Positions 12,821 to 22,105 of a stretch of DNA of 64,000 nt are shown here, one piece after another. The position numbers and the translations under genes are program-made. The notes under the pieces are model-generated. The model did not search any database and was not told the origin of the DNA. It saw only the letters and a program-made list of their open reading frames with translations. The stretch's first letter is position 1, and every line of letters begins with the position of its first letter. The stretch is from positions 1 through 64,000 of the forward strand of contig JAFYHN010000079.1 of assembly GCA_017539165.1 (NCBI GenBank). Reading direction: 5' to 3'. Origin of the DNA: Eubacterium sp. (lineage in GTDB: Bacteria > Bacillota > Clostridia > Lachnospirales > Lachnospiraceae).

Positions 12821-13159
12821 CTACTCTTCCAGATGTTCCATACCAAGATTAAGTATCGATCTTACATGGTCATCATCAAGTGCATAAAAAATACTCTTTC
12901 CATCACGTCTGAACTTTACCAGTTTTGAATCTTTCAGAATTCTGAGCTGATGACTTACAGAAGACTGGCTGAGATTTAATATAGCAGCTATATCTCCTAC
13001 GCATAACTCAGAATCAAACAACGAATACAAAATCTTAATCCTTGTAGAATCTCCGAATATTCTAAAAAGCTCTGACAGATCATACAAATACTCATCATCA
13101 GGCATATTCTTCTTAACTGTTTCAGCAAGCTCTGAATTTATTAGTTTTTCTTCTGCCAT
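12821..13159 (-). CDS. ArsR/SmtB-family zinc-type repressor
   Basis: 112-residue winged-helix metalloregulator. The recognition helix is LNLSQSSVSHQLRILKDSKLV. The C-terminal helix DDDHVRSILNLGMEHLEE has the alpha5 ligand spacing of SmtB/CzrA: Asp, His two later, His eleven later, Glu three later. This predicts Zn(II) sensing at the dimer interface. It is the first gene of a repressor, HMA protein, efflux ATPase unit and has a consensus promoter overlapped by a matching operator. The ribosome site GGAAGGAG lies 6 nt before the ATG. Metal binding would release the operator and switch on export. Confidence 0.92.
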   Translation of the reverse strand: MAEEKLINSELAETVKKNMPDDEYLYDLSELFRIFGDSTRIKILYSLFDSELCVGDIAAILNLSQSSVSHQLRILKDSKLVKFRRDGKSIFYALDDDHVRSILNLGMEHLEE

Positions 13160-13176
13160 TTATAACTCCTTCCATT

Positions 13177-13200
13177 ACATATGCACGTTTGTTCATATGT
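13177..13200 (-). promoter_or_regulatory. Operator for the SmtB-type repressor
   Basis: Near-perfect palindrome with 10-bp arms and a 4-nt centre, ACATATGCAC and GTTCATATGT, one mismatch. It contains the ATATGAACA half-site typical of SmtB/CzrA operators and overlaps the predicted transcription start. Confidence 0.75.
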
Positions 13201-13202
13201 TC

Positions 13203-13231
13203 AATATACGCCACATAATCCAATTTGTCAA
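13203..13231 (-). promoter_or_regulatory. Promoter of the metal-efflux unit
   Basis: -35 TTGACA (13226-13231), 17-nt spacer, -10 TATATT (13203-13208) on the minus strand; start near 13196, inside the operator. Confidence 0.8.
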
Positions 13232-13419
13232 TTAGAAGTTAACAAAATAGCCATTATTAACAAATAGCCTCTTTACAGCCTTGTAAAAATCATCCAATAT
13301 GCATCAAATCATGACTTATTTATTAACATCTTTTACAAATTTATTTAGATTTGTTACAAAAGTGTTGCATTTTTCTTAAAAATGTTTTAAAACTATATAG
13401 AACGAAAGGAGTAGGAATA

Positions 13420-14079
13420 ATGAAAACTCTAAGAAAAGTAATGCTTGTTACTACAGTATCAATTGTATCGTTCGTTGGATTAAATACACCAACAGACAAA
13501 ATAACAGCTGAAAGCTTGAGACTCTATGAAACAACTCACTCCGCAGACATTCACTCTTCCGTTTTTCAGTCACTTGACTCAGAAGAGACGGAAATCGAAA
13601 AGATTCTCAATGATAACAAAACTGAGCTCGTTCTTGAAACTAATGAGAATGTGCCTCAGCAAGAAACATCTAATGAAGATATCAAAGTTGAGTCTATAGA
13701 TGCTAAAATCGAAGTCCCTGTCGAGAACGATAAGGAACCTCATGAATGTGTCTACATATCAGAAGATGCAGTTGCAATAAACCCAGAAACTGACAAACCA
13801 GAAAAATCCAGATCATACGCAGGAAGCTATGAACTTACAGCATATATAGCCACCGGTTGTCCATGTGCTGATGGAAATTACCCTCAGGTCGGACACACAG
13901 TTGCCTGCAACGACCCAGCACTCTGGCATAAATGGATTGAGATTGAAGGTTACGGAGTCTACTATGTACACGACACTGGTGGAATGGCCAGTAACGTTAT
14001 CGATGTGTTTGTAGGCTCTTACAATGAAGCTATCCAGTTCGGAAGAAGAAGCGCAAATATATATGTACTTGAATATTAA
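13420..14079 (+). CDS. Secreted 3D-domain protein (wall-active)
   Basis: 219 residues: a signal peptide (MKTLRKVML then a hydrophobic run to about residue 20), an acidic, probably disordered linker (about 30-130) and a C-terminal 3D domain (about 135-219). The 3D domain shows YELTAYIATGCPCADG, VACNDPALW, YVHDTGG and NVIDVFVGSYNEAIQFG, with the three conserved Asp residues. Such domains resemble the MltA double-psi barrel and occur in peptidoglycan-active proteins such as YabE/YocH. The start ATG follows AAAGGAGTAGG; a longer frame to 13351 lacks one. The extra Cys pair in GCPCAD is unusual and might form a disulfide. Probably a wall-remodelling lytic transglycosylase-like protein, not proven. 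Confidence 0.82.
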   Translation: MKTLRKVMLVTTVSIVSFVGLNTPTDKITAESLRLYETTHSADIHSSVFQSLDSEETEIEKILNDNKTELVLETNENVPQQETSNEDIKVESIDAKIEVPVENDKEPHECVYISEDAVAINPETDKPEKSRSYAGSYELTAYIATGCPCADGNYPQVGHTVACNDPALWHKWIEIEGYGVYYVHDTGGMASNVIDVFVGSYNEAIQFGRRSANIYVLEY

Positions 14080-14100
14080 TAATTAATATATATCATTATA

Positions 14101-14134
14101 AAGAAAACCTCGGAGTTCATTCCGAGGTTTTCTT
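14101..14134. terminator. Bidirectional terminator
   Basis: Perfect 14-bp arms AAGAAAACCTCGGA and complement around a 6-nt loop, between the convergent genes at 13420 and 14181. Confidence 0.88.
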
Positions 14135-14180
14135 CGCTATATAAGACTATATGAGATTGCTTTTGCTTTATGCAATCAAT

Positions 14181-14645
14181 TCAATCCATTGCTTCGAGTA
14201 TATCCAGAGCCTTTTTATATTTACTGTACCTGGCTTCATCTATATCTGTATCTTCCACCAGTCTTGTTCTATCAGAATTATGTTTTAAATCTGCAAGTTT
14301 TACCTGTCTGGCAATACTATTCTTCCCAGCTTCAGAAACATATTCCAGATAAAGCTTTTCCTTTTCTTCATATGGCAGTGCCGGATCAGGTGTATCATGC
14401 GTAAGAAGATCGATTGCTTCGATCTGAACCTCTGTAAATCCATAATTTCTCAGATCTTCCAATGTAAGCTCAGTATCCTCTATCACATCATGTAGGAGGG
14501 CAACAACACAGGTATCTTCCGTATTCATCTGTTCTGCCAGATGAATAGGATGATAGATATATGGCACACCCTGCCTGTCTAACTGACCGTGATGCGCTTC
14601 ATATGCGATCTTCATTGCAAGTCTGGTTAAATCTGTATAAATCAT
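14181..14645 (-). CDS. SpoT-like HD-domain hydrolase (small alarmone hydrolase type)
   Basis: 154 residues forming one metal-dependent HD domain of the RelA/SpoT hydrolase group: AHHGQLDRQGVPYIYHP, VVALLHDVIEDTELTLEDL and VKLADLKHNSDRTR. It has no synthetase, TGS or ACT domains, so it resembles single-domain alarmone hydrolases that remove pyrophosphate from (p)ppGpp. The substrate is inferred. The start ATG 14645 follows GGGAGGGGG; a GTG at 14672 is a less likely start. It lies 57 nt downstream of trpS on the same strand, so it may share its transcript. Confidence 0.82.
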   Translation of the reverse strand: MIYTDLTRLAMKIAYEAHHGQLDRQGVPYIYHPIHLAEQMNTEDTCVVALLHDVIEDTELTLEDLRNYGFTEVQIEAIDLLTHDTPDPALPYEEKEKLYLEYVSEAGKNSIARQVKLADLKHNSDRTRLVEDTDIDEARYSKYKKALDILEAMD

Positions 14646-14702
14646 AACCCCCTCCCGATCAACTCGAACCACCTATTGTTCCTATATATGCTCTCTTTTA
14701 TA

Positions 14703-15791
14703 TTATTTATTGTATTTATCCTGCTGTCCCTGAATGAGTGCTGCATCATCAAAATAATTGATTCTCATAGCAGCCTTAACTTCTGCAAGTGTCTTTGCAG
14801 CTTCAGCCTGTGCAACCTCTGTACCCTTACGGAGGATATCATATACTGCCGGAATATCCTTCTCTAACTCAGCACGTCTTGCTCTTACAGGCTCAAGTTC
14901 CTTATTGATGACATTTAACAGGAACTTCTTGCACTTAACATCACCAAGACCACCTCTCTGGTAATGCTCCTTCATCTCATCAAGATTCTTGTAATCAGGA
15001 AGGAATTCAGCGAAGTCTTCGTCAGTTGCAAATGCATCCAGATATGTAAATACTGCATTTCCTTCAATCTTACCCGGATCATTTATCTGAATGTGATCAG
15101 GATCAGTAAACATGCTCATAACCTTCTGCTTTACAACATCTGCAGGATCTGACAGATATATGCAGTTACCGAGTGACTTACTCATCTTAGCCTTTCCATC
15201 TGTTCCTGGAAGTCTGCAACATACAGAATTCTGTGGAATAAGCGCTTCAGGCTCAACAAGTACTTCAGCATTATATGTTCCATTAAACTTACGAACTATC
15301 TCACGAGCCTGCTCGATCATCGGAAGCTGGTCCTCACCAACAGGAACAGTTGTAGCCTTGAAAGCTGTAATGTCTGAAGCCTGACTGATAGGATATGTAA
15401 AGAATCCTACAGGAATGCTAGTCTCGAAGTTTCTCATCTGAATCTCAGACTTAACAGTCGGATTTCTTTCAAGTCTTGATACTGTAACAAGATTTGCATA
15501 GTAGAATGTAAGTTCTGTAAGCTCTGTAACAGCTGACTGAATAAAGATGTTGGCCTTAGCAGGATCAAGTCCTACTGACAGGTAATCAAGCGCTACCTCA
15601 ATGATATTATCTCTGATCTTATCAGGATTATCAAAGTTATCGGTAAGGGCCTGTGCATCAGCTATCATAATAAAAATCTTGTCAAATTCTCCGGAATTCT
15701 GAAGTTCAACTCTTCTCTTAAGTGAACCAACATAATGTCCCAGGTGGAGTTTTCCTGTTGGACGGTCTCCAGTAAGTATAATCTTGCTCAT
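14703..15791 (-). CDS. trpS: Tryptophan--tRNA ligase
   Basis: Charges tRNA-Trp with tryptophan using ATP. Class I signatures are clear: [10 protein letters not shown] as the HIGH motif and KMSKSLGN. The intermediate stretch includes [19 protein letters not shown], and the 362-residue length is usual. The start ATG follows AGGAAAAAATT. No T-box leader was found in the upstream region: neither its antiterminator consensus nor a matching stem. Confidence 0.97.
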   Translation of the reverse strand: MSKIILTGDRPTGKLHLGHYVGSLKRRVELQNSGEFDKIFIMIADAQALTDNFDNPDKIRDNIIEVALDYLSVGLDPAKANIFIQSAVTELTELTFYYANLVTVSRLERNPTVKSEIQMRNFETSIPVGFFTYPISQASDITAFKATTVPVGEDQLPMIEQAREIVRKFNGTYNAEVLVEPEALIPQNSVCCRLPGTDGKAKMSKSLGNCIYLSDPADVVKQKVMSMFTDPDHIQINDPGKIEGNAVFTYLDAFATDEDFAEFLPDYKNLDEMKEHYQRGGLGDVKCKKFLLNVINKELEPVRARRAELEKDIPAVYDILRKGTEVAQAEAAKTLAEVKAAMRINYFDDAALIQGQQDKYNK

Positions 15792-16124
15792 AATTTTTTC
15801 CTCTTTTTATATAATTAAGCGATTATGAATCATCTCATAAATCTGCTTATTTTCTAAATTAATCTGATACTCATATGCATTTATTTTAAATTTCTAATTA
15901 AATATATTCCAATGCCACGTCAATAGCATCTTTTATATCTAGAGAAAGTTATTTTTTTACTTTTCAAACAATCAATACAGTTAACACTTTGCAAATTATA
16001 TACAATTTCCTCAAACACTTTACTTGTGTACAAAATCTCTTTCTTGAAACAACAAATTTTATTAATCACATCTATGTATTGCCGAATATAATACACGATT
16101 CATTCTGAATATCATTTACAATAA
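15792..16124. other. Spacer between trpS and the immunity gene
   Basis: 333 bp of AT-rich sequence. On the minus strand a weak trpS promoter candidate is TTGGAA (15907-15912), 18 nt, TAAAAT (15883-15888). A second TATAAT at 15995-16000 lacks a good -35. No T-box, ORF or terminator-like hairpin seen. Confidence 0.4.
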
Positions 16125-16532
16125 TCAAACTGTTGCAAAATATAATTCATCCAAAGAAAAACCATTTGTATCAATAGAATCACCAGAGGAATGCCATATT
16201 ATCTCTGGAATATTTTTTTGTAACTGTTCTAAATCCATATACCATTCTTTTAGGTCATAATTGCTAACATGTACACAATTACCTTCATTTAAAATATCAA
16301 AATAATCATCTGATATTTCCCCTCTTACAAAACATATTCCAATTTTGGAATTTAACATAATGGACATACTTTGATTATTTATGAATGCCCACTCTTCTCC
16401 TGCCCCCTCATCCCAATTAATTTTATTCTCTATATTTATCCCCTTTAAAACTGATAATATAGTCTTAAAATCATTATCTTTATATATTTTTTTATTTCTA
16501 GCCACAATCAATTCTTTTAACATATCTCTCAT
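16125..16532 (-). CDS. Putative immunity protein for the upstream toxin
   Basis: 135-residue acidic soluble protein without a recognised family. Position is the evidence: it starts 18 nt after the stop of a polymorphic-toxin-like gene and has its own strong ribosome site (AGAGGAGAAC). Immunity partners of T7SS toxins typically sit exactly here and are small and acidic. Local AT content is higher than in the upstream metabolic genes, which is common for horizontally moving toxin modules. The function is inferred only. Confidence 0.55.
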   Translation of the reverse strand: MRDMLKELIVARNKKIYKDNDFKTILSVLKGINIENKINWDEGAGEEWAFINNQSMSIMLNSKIGICFVRGEISDDYFDILNEGNCVHVSNYDLKEWYMDLEQLQKNIPEIIWHSSGDSIDTNGFSLDELYFATV

Positions 16533-16550
16533 ACTCAGTTCTCCTCTACA

Positions 16551-18086
16551 TCAATTTCCTGGACATCCATGAACTTGTCCAGTTTTTGTTCTATACACAT
16601 TTATATAATTCGTAAGTTTACCATCACCCGTAACACCCACGGGTCCATTTTCCACATACACCTTTGCTTTGCAAGCAAAATCATTTGGATTTCCTGTGTT
16701 TGTTTCCCATAGATTGTATTTATCAGCGTACTCTGCAGCATCTAAAACAGCTTTTTCAGCATCCACATCTGATAGAAACTGGCTTTTACCCAATGTTCCA
16801 TTTTTGTGAATCAACATATCTTTATCATTTAATGTATAAATTCCATTAGTTAAATTTCCCTGTTTATCATAATATATTTTAGATGGTTTAAAATCACTTC
16901 CACCATCAACTTTTCCTACATCTCCAACTTCAGGTGTCTTACTTTCAATATCAGTTTTGGTTTTTATATCATCAACTGTATCTTTCAGTTTATCTACCGG
17001 TTTTGTATTCACCTCTCCTGGTGCTTTTACATCTTCAATTGGAATATCAACCTCACCAGTTTTAGATACAGGAGTTTTGGGTATTTTTATTGCCTTGGCA
17101 ATCTTTCCTCCAACAACCATTCCGGCAACATCTCCGACTACTCCCGCTACTCCTTCCGGTGTCTGAACTGTATCTGCAAAGTCATTAGCTATTACCTTCG
17201 CAACCTTTACAGGTCCTTGTTTTACTATATTGACTTTCTCATCAACACTTACTTTTATCCGGTTCAGTAATCCACCGCCAAAATTCTCTTCTGGAATCGC
17301 AGCTATCGCAGCACATCCCGCTACAACCGCAATACCACCTATTACTAATACCGTAGTTGGAAGTAACAATACAGCCAAACCAACAAGCATCGCTACTGTA
17401 AAATGTTTCTTAAATGAGCTTCTTATTTTGAGACTAAAATTCACTCCATTTTTTATTTTATTCTTTTTACTAGTATATTTCTTGTAGCTTTTATCTAGAT
17501 TTTTTCTATGTATATCATCCTCTTTTTCAAAAGGCTCTATATAATCAGAATATATCTTAAATAAGTCTTGTATTCCCTGATCAAGCTTTTTATTCAGTGG
17601 TACCAGATAATCCCTCCTGAAGTTCTCAAGCTTGTTATAATTCCGTTCATATTTTTTCTTTTGCTCTAATTGTTTGGTCTTATCACCTGTAAATGTATAT
17701 GAGCAGCTAGGCAATGTTTTATCAAACCAATAATTATTGCTTGTGACACTTCTACTCATGGATTTTAGATTCGCTTTTATGTCACGCGTATCTACACGGG
17801 TTATTTCACCTGGTGTTTCCGCAGCTACGTAGTTCTCCATACAGGTCACATAAGAATCAATCTTTTTCGTCAGATCCTTCAGTTCTTCTATAAGATTCAG
17901 GAAATATTCATCATCTTCATTAATATTTTCCTTCAGTTTCTTCAATGCTTTGGATTCTTGTCCATCCAAAAACAAGTTCAATTTACCAAGCTCTTTCTCA
18001 ACGTCCTCTACTTCACCTTGATATTTTTTCAGATGATAAGAGAGGTCAGCAAGAGCCATAAAATTGACCTTTAAATCTGTTCTCAT
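16551..18086 (-). CDS. Putative LXG-like type VII secretion toxin
   Basis: 511 residues. Residues 1-220 are helical coiled coil in the style of the LXG/WXG T7SS export domain (MALADLSYHLKKYQGEVEDV, repeated Lys/Glu heptads). A glycine- and alanine-rich hydrophobic part (about 228-265) follows, then a Pro/Thr/Lys/Asp-rich linker (about 330-395). The C-terminal domain of about 110 residues ends TKTGQVHGCPGN and includes LSDVDAEKAVLDAAEYADKY. That last domain should be the toxic part; I do not recognise its fold, though a nuclease is plausible from the conserved His and Asp residues. The start ATG follows AGAGGG. It begins 34 nt after degV and has no promoter of its own that I can see. No T7SS machinery (EssC, EsxA) is in the window. 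Confidence 0.65.
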   Translation of the reverse strand: MRTDLKVNFMALADLSYHLKKYQGEVEDVEKELGKLNLFLDGQESKALKKLKENINEDDEYFLNLIEELKDLTKKIDSYVTCMENYVAAETPGEITRVDTRDIKANLKSMSRSVTSNNYWFDKTLPSCSYTFTGDKTKQLEQKKKYERNYNKLENFRRDYLVPLNKKLDQGIQDLFKIYSDYIEPFEKEDDIHRKNLDKSYKKYTSKKNKIKNGVNFSLKIRSSFKKHFTVAMLVGLAVLLLPTTVLVIGGIAVVAGCAAIAAIPEENFGGGLLNRIKVSVDEKVNIVKQGPVKVAKVIANDFADTVQTPEGVAGVVGDVAGMVVGGKIAKAIKIPKTPVSKTGEVDIPIEDVKAPGEVNTKPVDKLKDTVDDIKTKTDIESKTPEVGDVGKVDGGSDFKPSKIYYDKQGNLTNGIYTLNDKDMLIHKNGTLGKSQFLSDVDAEKAVLDAAEYADKYNLWETNTGNPNDFACKAKVYVENGPVGVTGDGKLTNYINVYRTKTGQVHGCPGN

Positions 18087-18120
18087 TTTTTCCCTCTGTT
18101 AAATACTAACCTTCAATATA

Positions 18121-19005
18121 TCAGTCTTCTCTCTTCTTTCCCTGGAAGAACAGAGCGACTGTTCCTGGACCTGTATGACTTCCGATTGTACATCCGATAT
18201 CGAATCTCTCAACCTTTCCCTTAAGTTGTGGGAATGTCTCTTCGATAAGTTCAGTCACCTGATCACCAAGTTCGGAATCTGAATCAGACAGAAAACATTT
18301 TCCTGCATAATCAAGTCCACCTTCACAATTCTCAACCATCTTCTCAACAGTTCTCTTAATAACCTTCTTCTTAGTTCTGATCTTCTCTCTGGAAGTCAGT
18401 CTTCCCTTGTAATCCACATCAAGAAGCGGACATATATTAAGAACCTGACCTATCGCTCCGGCTGTCTTAGATACTCTTCCACCCTTGATCAGATATGTAA
18501 GATCCGTAGTGAAGAACCAGTGATTGATATTCAGCTTATAACTTTCTATCCAGTCAACCAGCTCTTTAGCAGAAAGGCCTTCATCCCTTTTATCTGCCGC
18601 AAGGTCCATCAGAAGACCGTATCCTGAAGAGGCCGCAAGAGAATCGATAGTATATATTCTTCTGTCAGGATAATCCTCCATCAGTTCAGCTGCAGCTATA
18701 TGTGCACTCTGAAATGTTCCGGAGATTCCGGTAGATAGAGAAACATGAACTATATCCTTGCCTTCATCAAGAAACTTCTTAAAATATTCTATATATGAAC
18801 CAGTGCTGACCTGAGAGGTTTTTGCATCTGCTCCCTGTGCCATCTTTACGTAAAGATCACGAGGTGAAAATGTTATCCCCATATCATCCTCATACTCATT
18901 TCCGTCAAGACTCACTACAAATGGAACATACTTGATGTCTCTCTTCTCGATCCATTCATTTGACAGATCACAAGGTGAACAACAGCTAAGTACATAATCA
19001 GCCAT
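18121..19005 (-). CDS. DegV family fatty-acid-binding protein
   Basis: 294 residues. Family members bind a fatty acid and, as FakB, present it to the FakA kinase for phosphorylation. Motifs: the N-terminal LSCCSPCDLS, the lipid headgroup stretch AKTSQVSTGSYIEYF, HVSLSTGISGTFQSA, TIDSLAASSGYG, TYLIKGGRVSKTAG and IGCTIGSHTGPGTVALFF. It is 16 nt upstream of the diguanylate cyclase's stop and follows the ABC transporter genes, so it probably belongs to the same transcript. No FakA partner in the window. Confidence 0.92.
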   Translation of the reverse strand: MADYVLSCCSPCDLSNEWIEKRDIKYVPFVVSLDGNEYEDDMGITFSPRDLYVKMAQGADAKTSQVSTGSYIEYFKKFLDEGKDIVHVSLSTGISGTFQSAHIAAAELMEDYPDRRIYTIDSLAASSGYGLLMDLAADKRDEGLSAKELVDWIESYKLNINHWFFTTDLTYLIKGGRVSKTAGAIGQVLNICPLLDVDYKGRLTSREKIRTKKKVIKRTVEKMVENCEGGLDYAGKCFLSDSDSELGDQVTELIEETFPQLKGKVERFDIGCTIGSHTGPGTVALFFQGKKRED

Positions 19006-19021
19006 AAATCAGACTCCTTTT

Positions 19022-20575
19022 CTAATCTTGTGTACTCTTAAGTATTTTTTTATTCTTATACATTTCATAATCTGCGCGTTCAAATACTTCAGCCACAGAT
19101 ATATCTTTATGCTCATTGTACGTAGATAATCCACACGCAAGAACTATTCCGCCCTCTTCCTTGTTTATCTCTACCTGAGTTCTGAGTTCTGTCAGAAGTG
19201 CATTGCGATTATCATAATCATCGCCGCGCATTACAACCACAAACTCATCTCCACCTACACGATATACAGGACTGTGTTTAAATACCCTGCAGACCATCAT
19301 GCAGGCCTCTCTGATATAAGCATCACCTGCTTTATGTCCTCTGGTATCATTTATCTGTTTGAGATTATTTACATCACATATAGCTATAGCGAATTCCGGC
19401 TTACTTTCATTTGTGATCTGCTTATTGAGTTCTGCCTCAAGGTTATTGTAAGCATTCTTATTCTTAACACCGGTGAGAGCATCTCTGTTAGCAAGATTCA
19501 TTACATTATCAATCTGCTGCTTATACTCTCTCTCGCGCTGCATAGCTTCATTTATATTGATAACACCAATAACCACATGTTTATCATCATTTTTAGGGAA
19601 TACAGCTCTCAGATTAACGTATTCCGGAAGATCATTCAGCATAAGTCTGTATGTAAGCGAAAGAAATCCTCTGGTCTGCATAGAATTGATAAAACTTTCT
19701 CTCTCCATTGCAGCAGCCATCATAGGATAGTCTTCCGGATATATGTCGCCCCTTTCCATATTTCTCTGGCTCGTTCCAAAGAAATCAGTACCATGGGAAC
19801 CAATATCCAGCTTACTGTATTCTTCACTTGCACAGTATTCATAGAATTCATCAGTTTCAAGATCCACGTAATACAGAACTTCATATCCCGAAGCAAGTGC
19901 CTGAGCTATCTTTCCAAAGGTAATGCCCTCTTCAGCCGCAGATTTCATCTCAATCTCACGTCTCTTCTGAGCATCAACATCTCTGATTCCGACTACTATA
20001 TACTTCTCTTCAACTCCGTGTCCCTGAATAACCTTCAGATTATGGTATCTTTCAACCCCATCAACAAATATACGAAAATACTCATGAAGAACATCATTAT
20101 TGTTCATTGCATTTTCGATATTTTCCTTACTGAGGATTTTAAGCATCTTCTGCTTATCCTCATCACAAACACTATCTTTTATATTCTTTTCCGCATCAGT
20201 ATAGAAATTATCACCACTGGAAACAAGCCTCAGCGTCTCGTCATCATCATCCGTCACGCCATATTCAACGTAGCTGTCATCCTCAGTATTGATATAGTAA
20301 ATGCCATCATAATCTCGAGCCAGAGACGTCGCCATACGTGTAAATGTAATACTGTGATTTTTCGCTTTAATCCTTATCTTATTCACCAGATGACATATAA
20401 AATACAGATAAAGCAGAACCACAGCTATAAGCGCGTACGAAAGCAAAAACGCCGTCTCGGCTTCATTATAAAGCCCAGTCCTCAGATATACGATTGCCGT
20501 CACCTGAAGCACCAGACTGATTATAGCTGTACAAATACTGATAACATAGTGAAGTACTGTATTCTTTCTGTTCAT
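19022..20575 (-). CDS. Membrane diguanylate cyclase with two PAS-like sensor regions
   Basis: 517 residues. Two N-terminal transmembrane segments (about 7-32 and 42-63) are followed by two similar sensory regions (about 75-205 and 215-350, each with a YYINTEDD or YYVDLETD-type strand and a VVGI strand). The C-terminal GGDEF domain begins at NRDALTGVKNKNAYN. The active site YRVGGDEFVVVM is intact, so c-di-GMP synthesis from two GTP is expected. No RxxD inhibitory site precedes it, so product inhibition may be absent. ATG 20575 follows GAGGGGGA. It is in line with the amino-acid ABC genes (34-nt gap) and may couple nutrient uptake to c-di-GMP. Confidence 0.92.
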   Translation of the reverse strand: MNRKNTVLHYVISICTAIISLVLQVTAIVYLRTGLYNEAETAFLLSYALIAVVLLYLYFICHLVNKIRIKAKNHSITFTRMATSLARDYDGIYYINTEDDSYVEYGVTDDDDETLRLVSSGDNFYTDAEKNIKDSVCDEDKQKMLKILSKENIENAMNNNDVLHEYFRIFVDGVERYHNLKVIQGHGVEEKYIVVGIRDVDAQKRREIEMKSAAEEGITFGKIAQALASGYEVLYYVDLETDEFYEYCASEEYSKLDIGSHGTDFFGTSQRNMERGDIYPEDYPMMAAAMERESFINSMQTRGFLSLTYRLMLNDLPEYVNLRAVFPKNDDKHVVIGVININEAMQREREYKQQIDNVMNLANRDALTGVKNKNAYNNLEAELNKQITNESKPEFAIAICDVNNLKQINDTRGHKAGDAYIREACMMVCRVFKHSPVYRVGGDEFVVVMRGDDYDNRNALLTELRTQVEINKEEGGIVLACGLSTYNEHKDISVAEVFERADYEMYKNKKILKSTQD

Positions 20576-20609
20576 CACTATCCCCCTCACTCTTTACATA
20601 GCATACACC

Positions 20610-21386
20610 CTAATAGTTTCCCAAAAACTTTTTCGTTCTCTCTTCCTTCGGATGCTCGAACACTTCTTCCGGAGTTCCATGTTCGAGAACAATTCCTTCA
20701 TCCATAAAGATAATCTGATCAGAGACATCTCTTGCAAATGACATCTCATGTGTTACTATGATCATCGTCATCTTCTTCTCAGCGAGTTCCTTTATAACCC
20801 TGAGAACCTCACCCGTTAGTTCCGGATCAAGAGCCGAAGTAGGCTCATCAAAGCAGAGAATATCAGGTTGTAACGCCAAAGCTCTTGCTATGGCAACTCG
20901 CTGACACTGTCCGCCGGAAAGCTGATGTGGATAATTATCCATACGTTCCGTCAGTCCCATCTGCCCGAGAAGCCCCTCAGCCTCAACTCTTATCTCGTCA
21001 TATATTTCTTTCTTACGAGACTTAAAGTCCGGCTGCTTCTGAGCCTGAAGACGTTTTGCAAGCATTACATTTTCAAGTGCCGTATACTGTGGAAACAGAT
21101 TAAATGACTGAAAAACCATACCGAAATGAAGTCTGTTTTTTCTTATAACAGATTCACTCAGGTAAGACTTATCCTCTGCATCAAATACGGTTTCTCCCGC
21201 CACTTTTATTATTCCTTTATCAGCATGTTCGAGAAAATTCAGACATCTGAGAAGTGTAGTCTTTCCACTGCCCGAAGAACCTATGATCGATAAAACCTCG
21301 CTCTTCTCCAGTGTAAAACATATATCCTTCAGAACCTCTGTCTTATCAAAGGACTTACTGATGTGTTCAACTTCTAATATACTCAT
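20610..21386 (-). CDS. Polar amino acid ABC transporter, ATP-binding subunit
   Basis: 258 residues. Walker [20 protein letters not shown]-loop [18 protein letters not shown], signature [15 protein letters not shown], Walker [16 protein letters not shown], and H-loop [10 protein letters not shown]. This is the GlnQ/HisP class of importers. Last of three transporter genes, 16 nt after the permease. Substrate not determinable here; the family covers glutamine, cystine, arginine and related compounds. Confidence 0.95.
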   Translation of the reverse strand: MSILEVEHISKSFDKTEVLKDICFTLEKSEVLSIIGSSGSGKTTLLRCLNFLEHADKGIIKVAGETVFDAEDKSYLSESVIRKNRLHFGMVFQSFNLFPQYTALENVMLAKRLQAQKQPDFKSRKKEIYDEIRVEAEGLLGQMGLTERMDNYPHQLSGGQCQRVAIARALALQPDILCFDEPTSALDPELTGEVLRVIKELAEKKMTMIIVTHEMSFARDVSDQIIFMDEGIVLEHGTPEEVFEHPKEERTKKFLGNY

Positions 21387-21402
21387 AAATCAATCCCTAA
21401 AC

Positions 21403-22089
21403 CTATCTGAAGAAATTCAGTTTCTTCTCACATGCACCAAGAAGCAATGTAAGAAGTCCGTTGCATATCAGATAATACACAGCCGTAAAGAACAGTGGCC
21501 ATATAGCACCTGATATCCCCTGCGAGCCCTTCATAAATGCCTGACCTGCCCAGATAACTTCCTGAAGCGCTATGATACGTGCAAGCGATGTATCCTTAAC
21601 AAGGGTAAGGATTTCATTTGACATCGGCGGCAATATACGCTTCACCATCTGAAGAAGCTTTACCTTGAAGAATATCTGGCTCTTCGTCATTCCCAGAACA
21701 AGTCCGGCTTCATCCTGTCCAACCGGAATACTTATGATTCCGCCACGATAAATCTCAGAGAAGTAGCATGCATAGTTTATGATAAATGCCACCGCAGAAG
21801 CTGCAAATCTTCCGCCTTCATCTCCGCCCCATATCGCATTTTTCAGAACAAGGCCTGGGAAATAATAAATGATAAGAAGCTGAATCATAAGGGGAGTCCC
21901 CCTTATGATCCATATAAATATCTTAAATATTGCCTTTACCGGAGCTACCTTGGACTGAGCACCAAAACATATGAGAAGTCCAAGTGGAATCGCACCGATA
22001 AGAGTAACAAAAAACAGTTTTAATGTCTGCAGAAAACCTATGTTCAGAGAATGAATGACTATAGGCAGCTGCTTTAAGAATAAATCCAT
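21403..22089 (-). CDS. Polar amino acid ABC transporter, permease subunit
   Basis: 228 residues, about five transmembrane segments, His/Glu/Gln permease type. The EAA coupling region is visible as DEAGLVLGMTKSQIFFKVKLLQMVKRILPP, and IRGTPLMIQLLIIYYF is a family hallmark. It starts 16 nt after the binding-protein gene and forms the membrane pore with the ATPase downstream. Confidence 0.94.
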   Translation of the reverse strand: MDLFLKQLPIVIHSLNIGFLQTLKLFFVTLIGAIPLGLLICFGAQSKVAPVKAIFKIFIWIIRGTPLMIQLLIIYYFPGLVLKNAIWGGDEGGRFAASAVAFIINYACYFSEIYRGGIISIPVGQDEAGLVLGMTKSQIFFKVKLLQMVKRILPPMSNEILTLVKDTSLARIIALQEVIWAGQAFMKGSQGISGAIWPLFFTAVYYLICNGLLTLLLGACEKKLNFFR

Positions 22090-22105
22090 ATCTTTACTCC
22101 AAAAT

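Noticed and set aside
15792-16000. T-box leader for trpS
   Set aside because: No antiterminator consensus (AGGGTGGNACCGCG on the minus strand) or terminator stem found.
19274-20707. 477-residue plus-strand ORF
   Set aside because: Runs antisense through the GGDEF gene and into the ABC ATPase gene; Ser/Ile/His-rich and without any domain.
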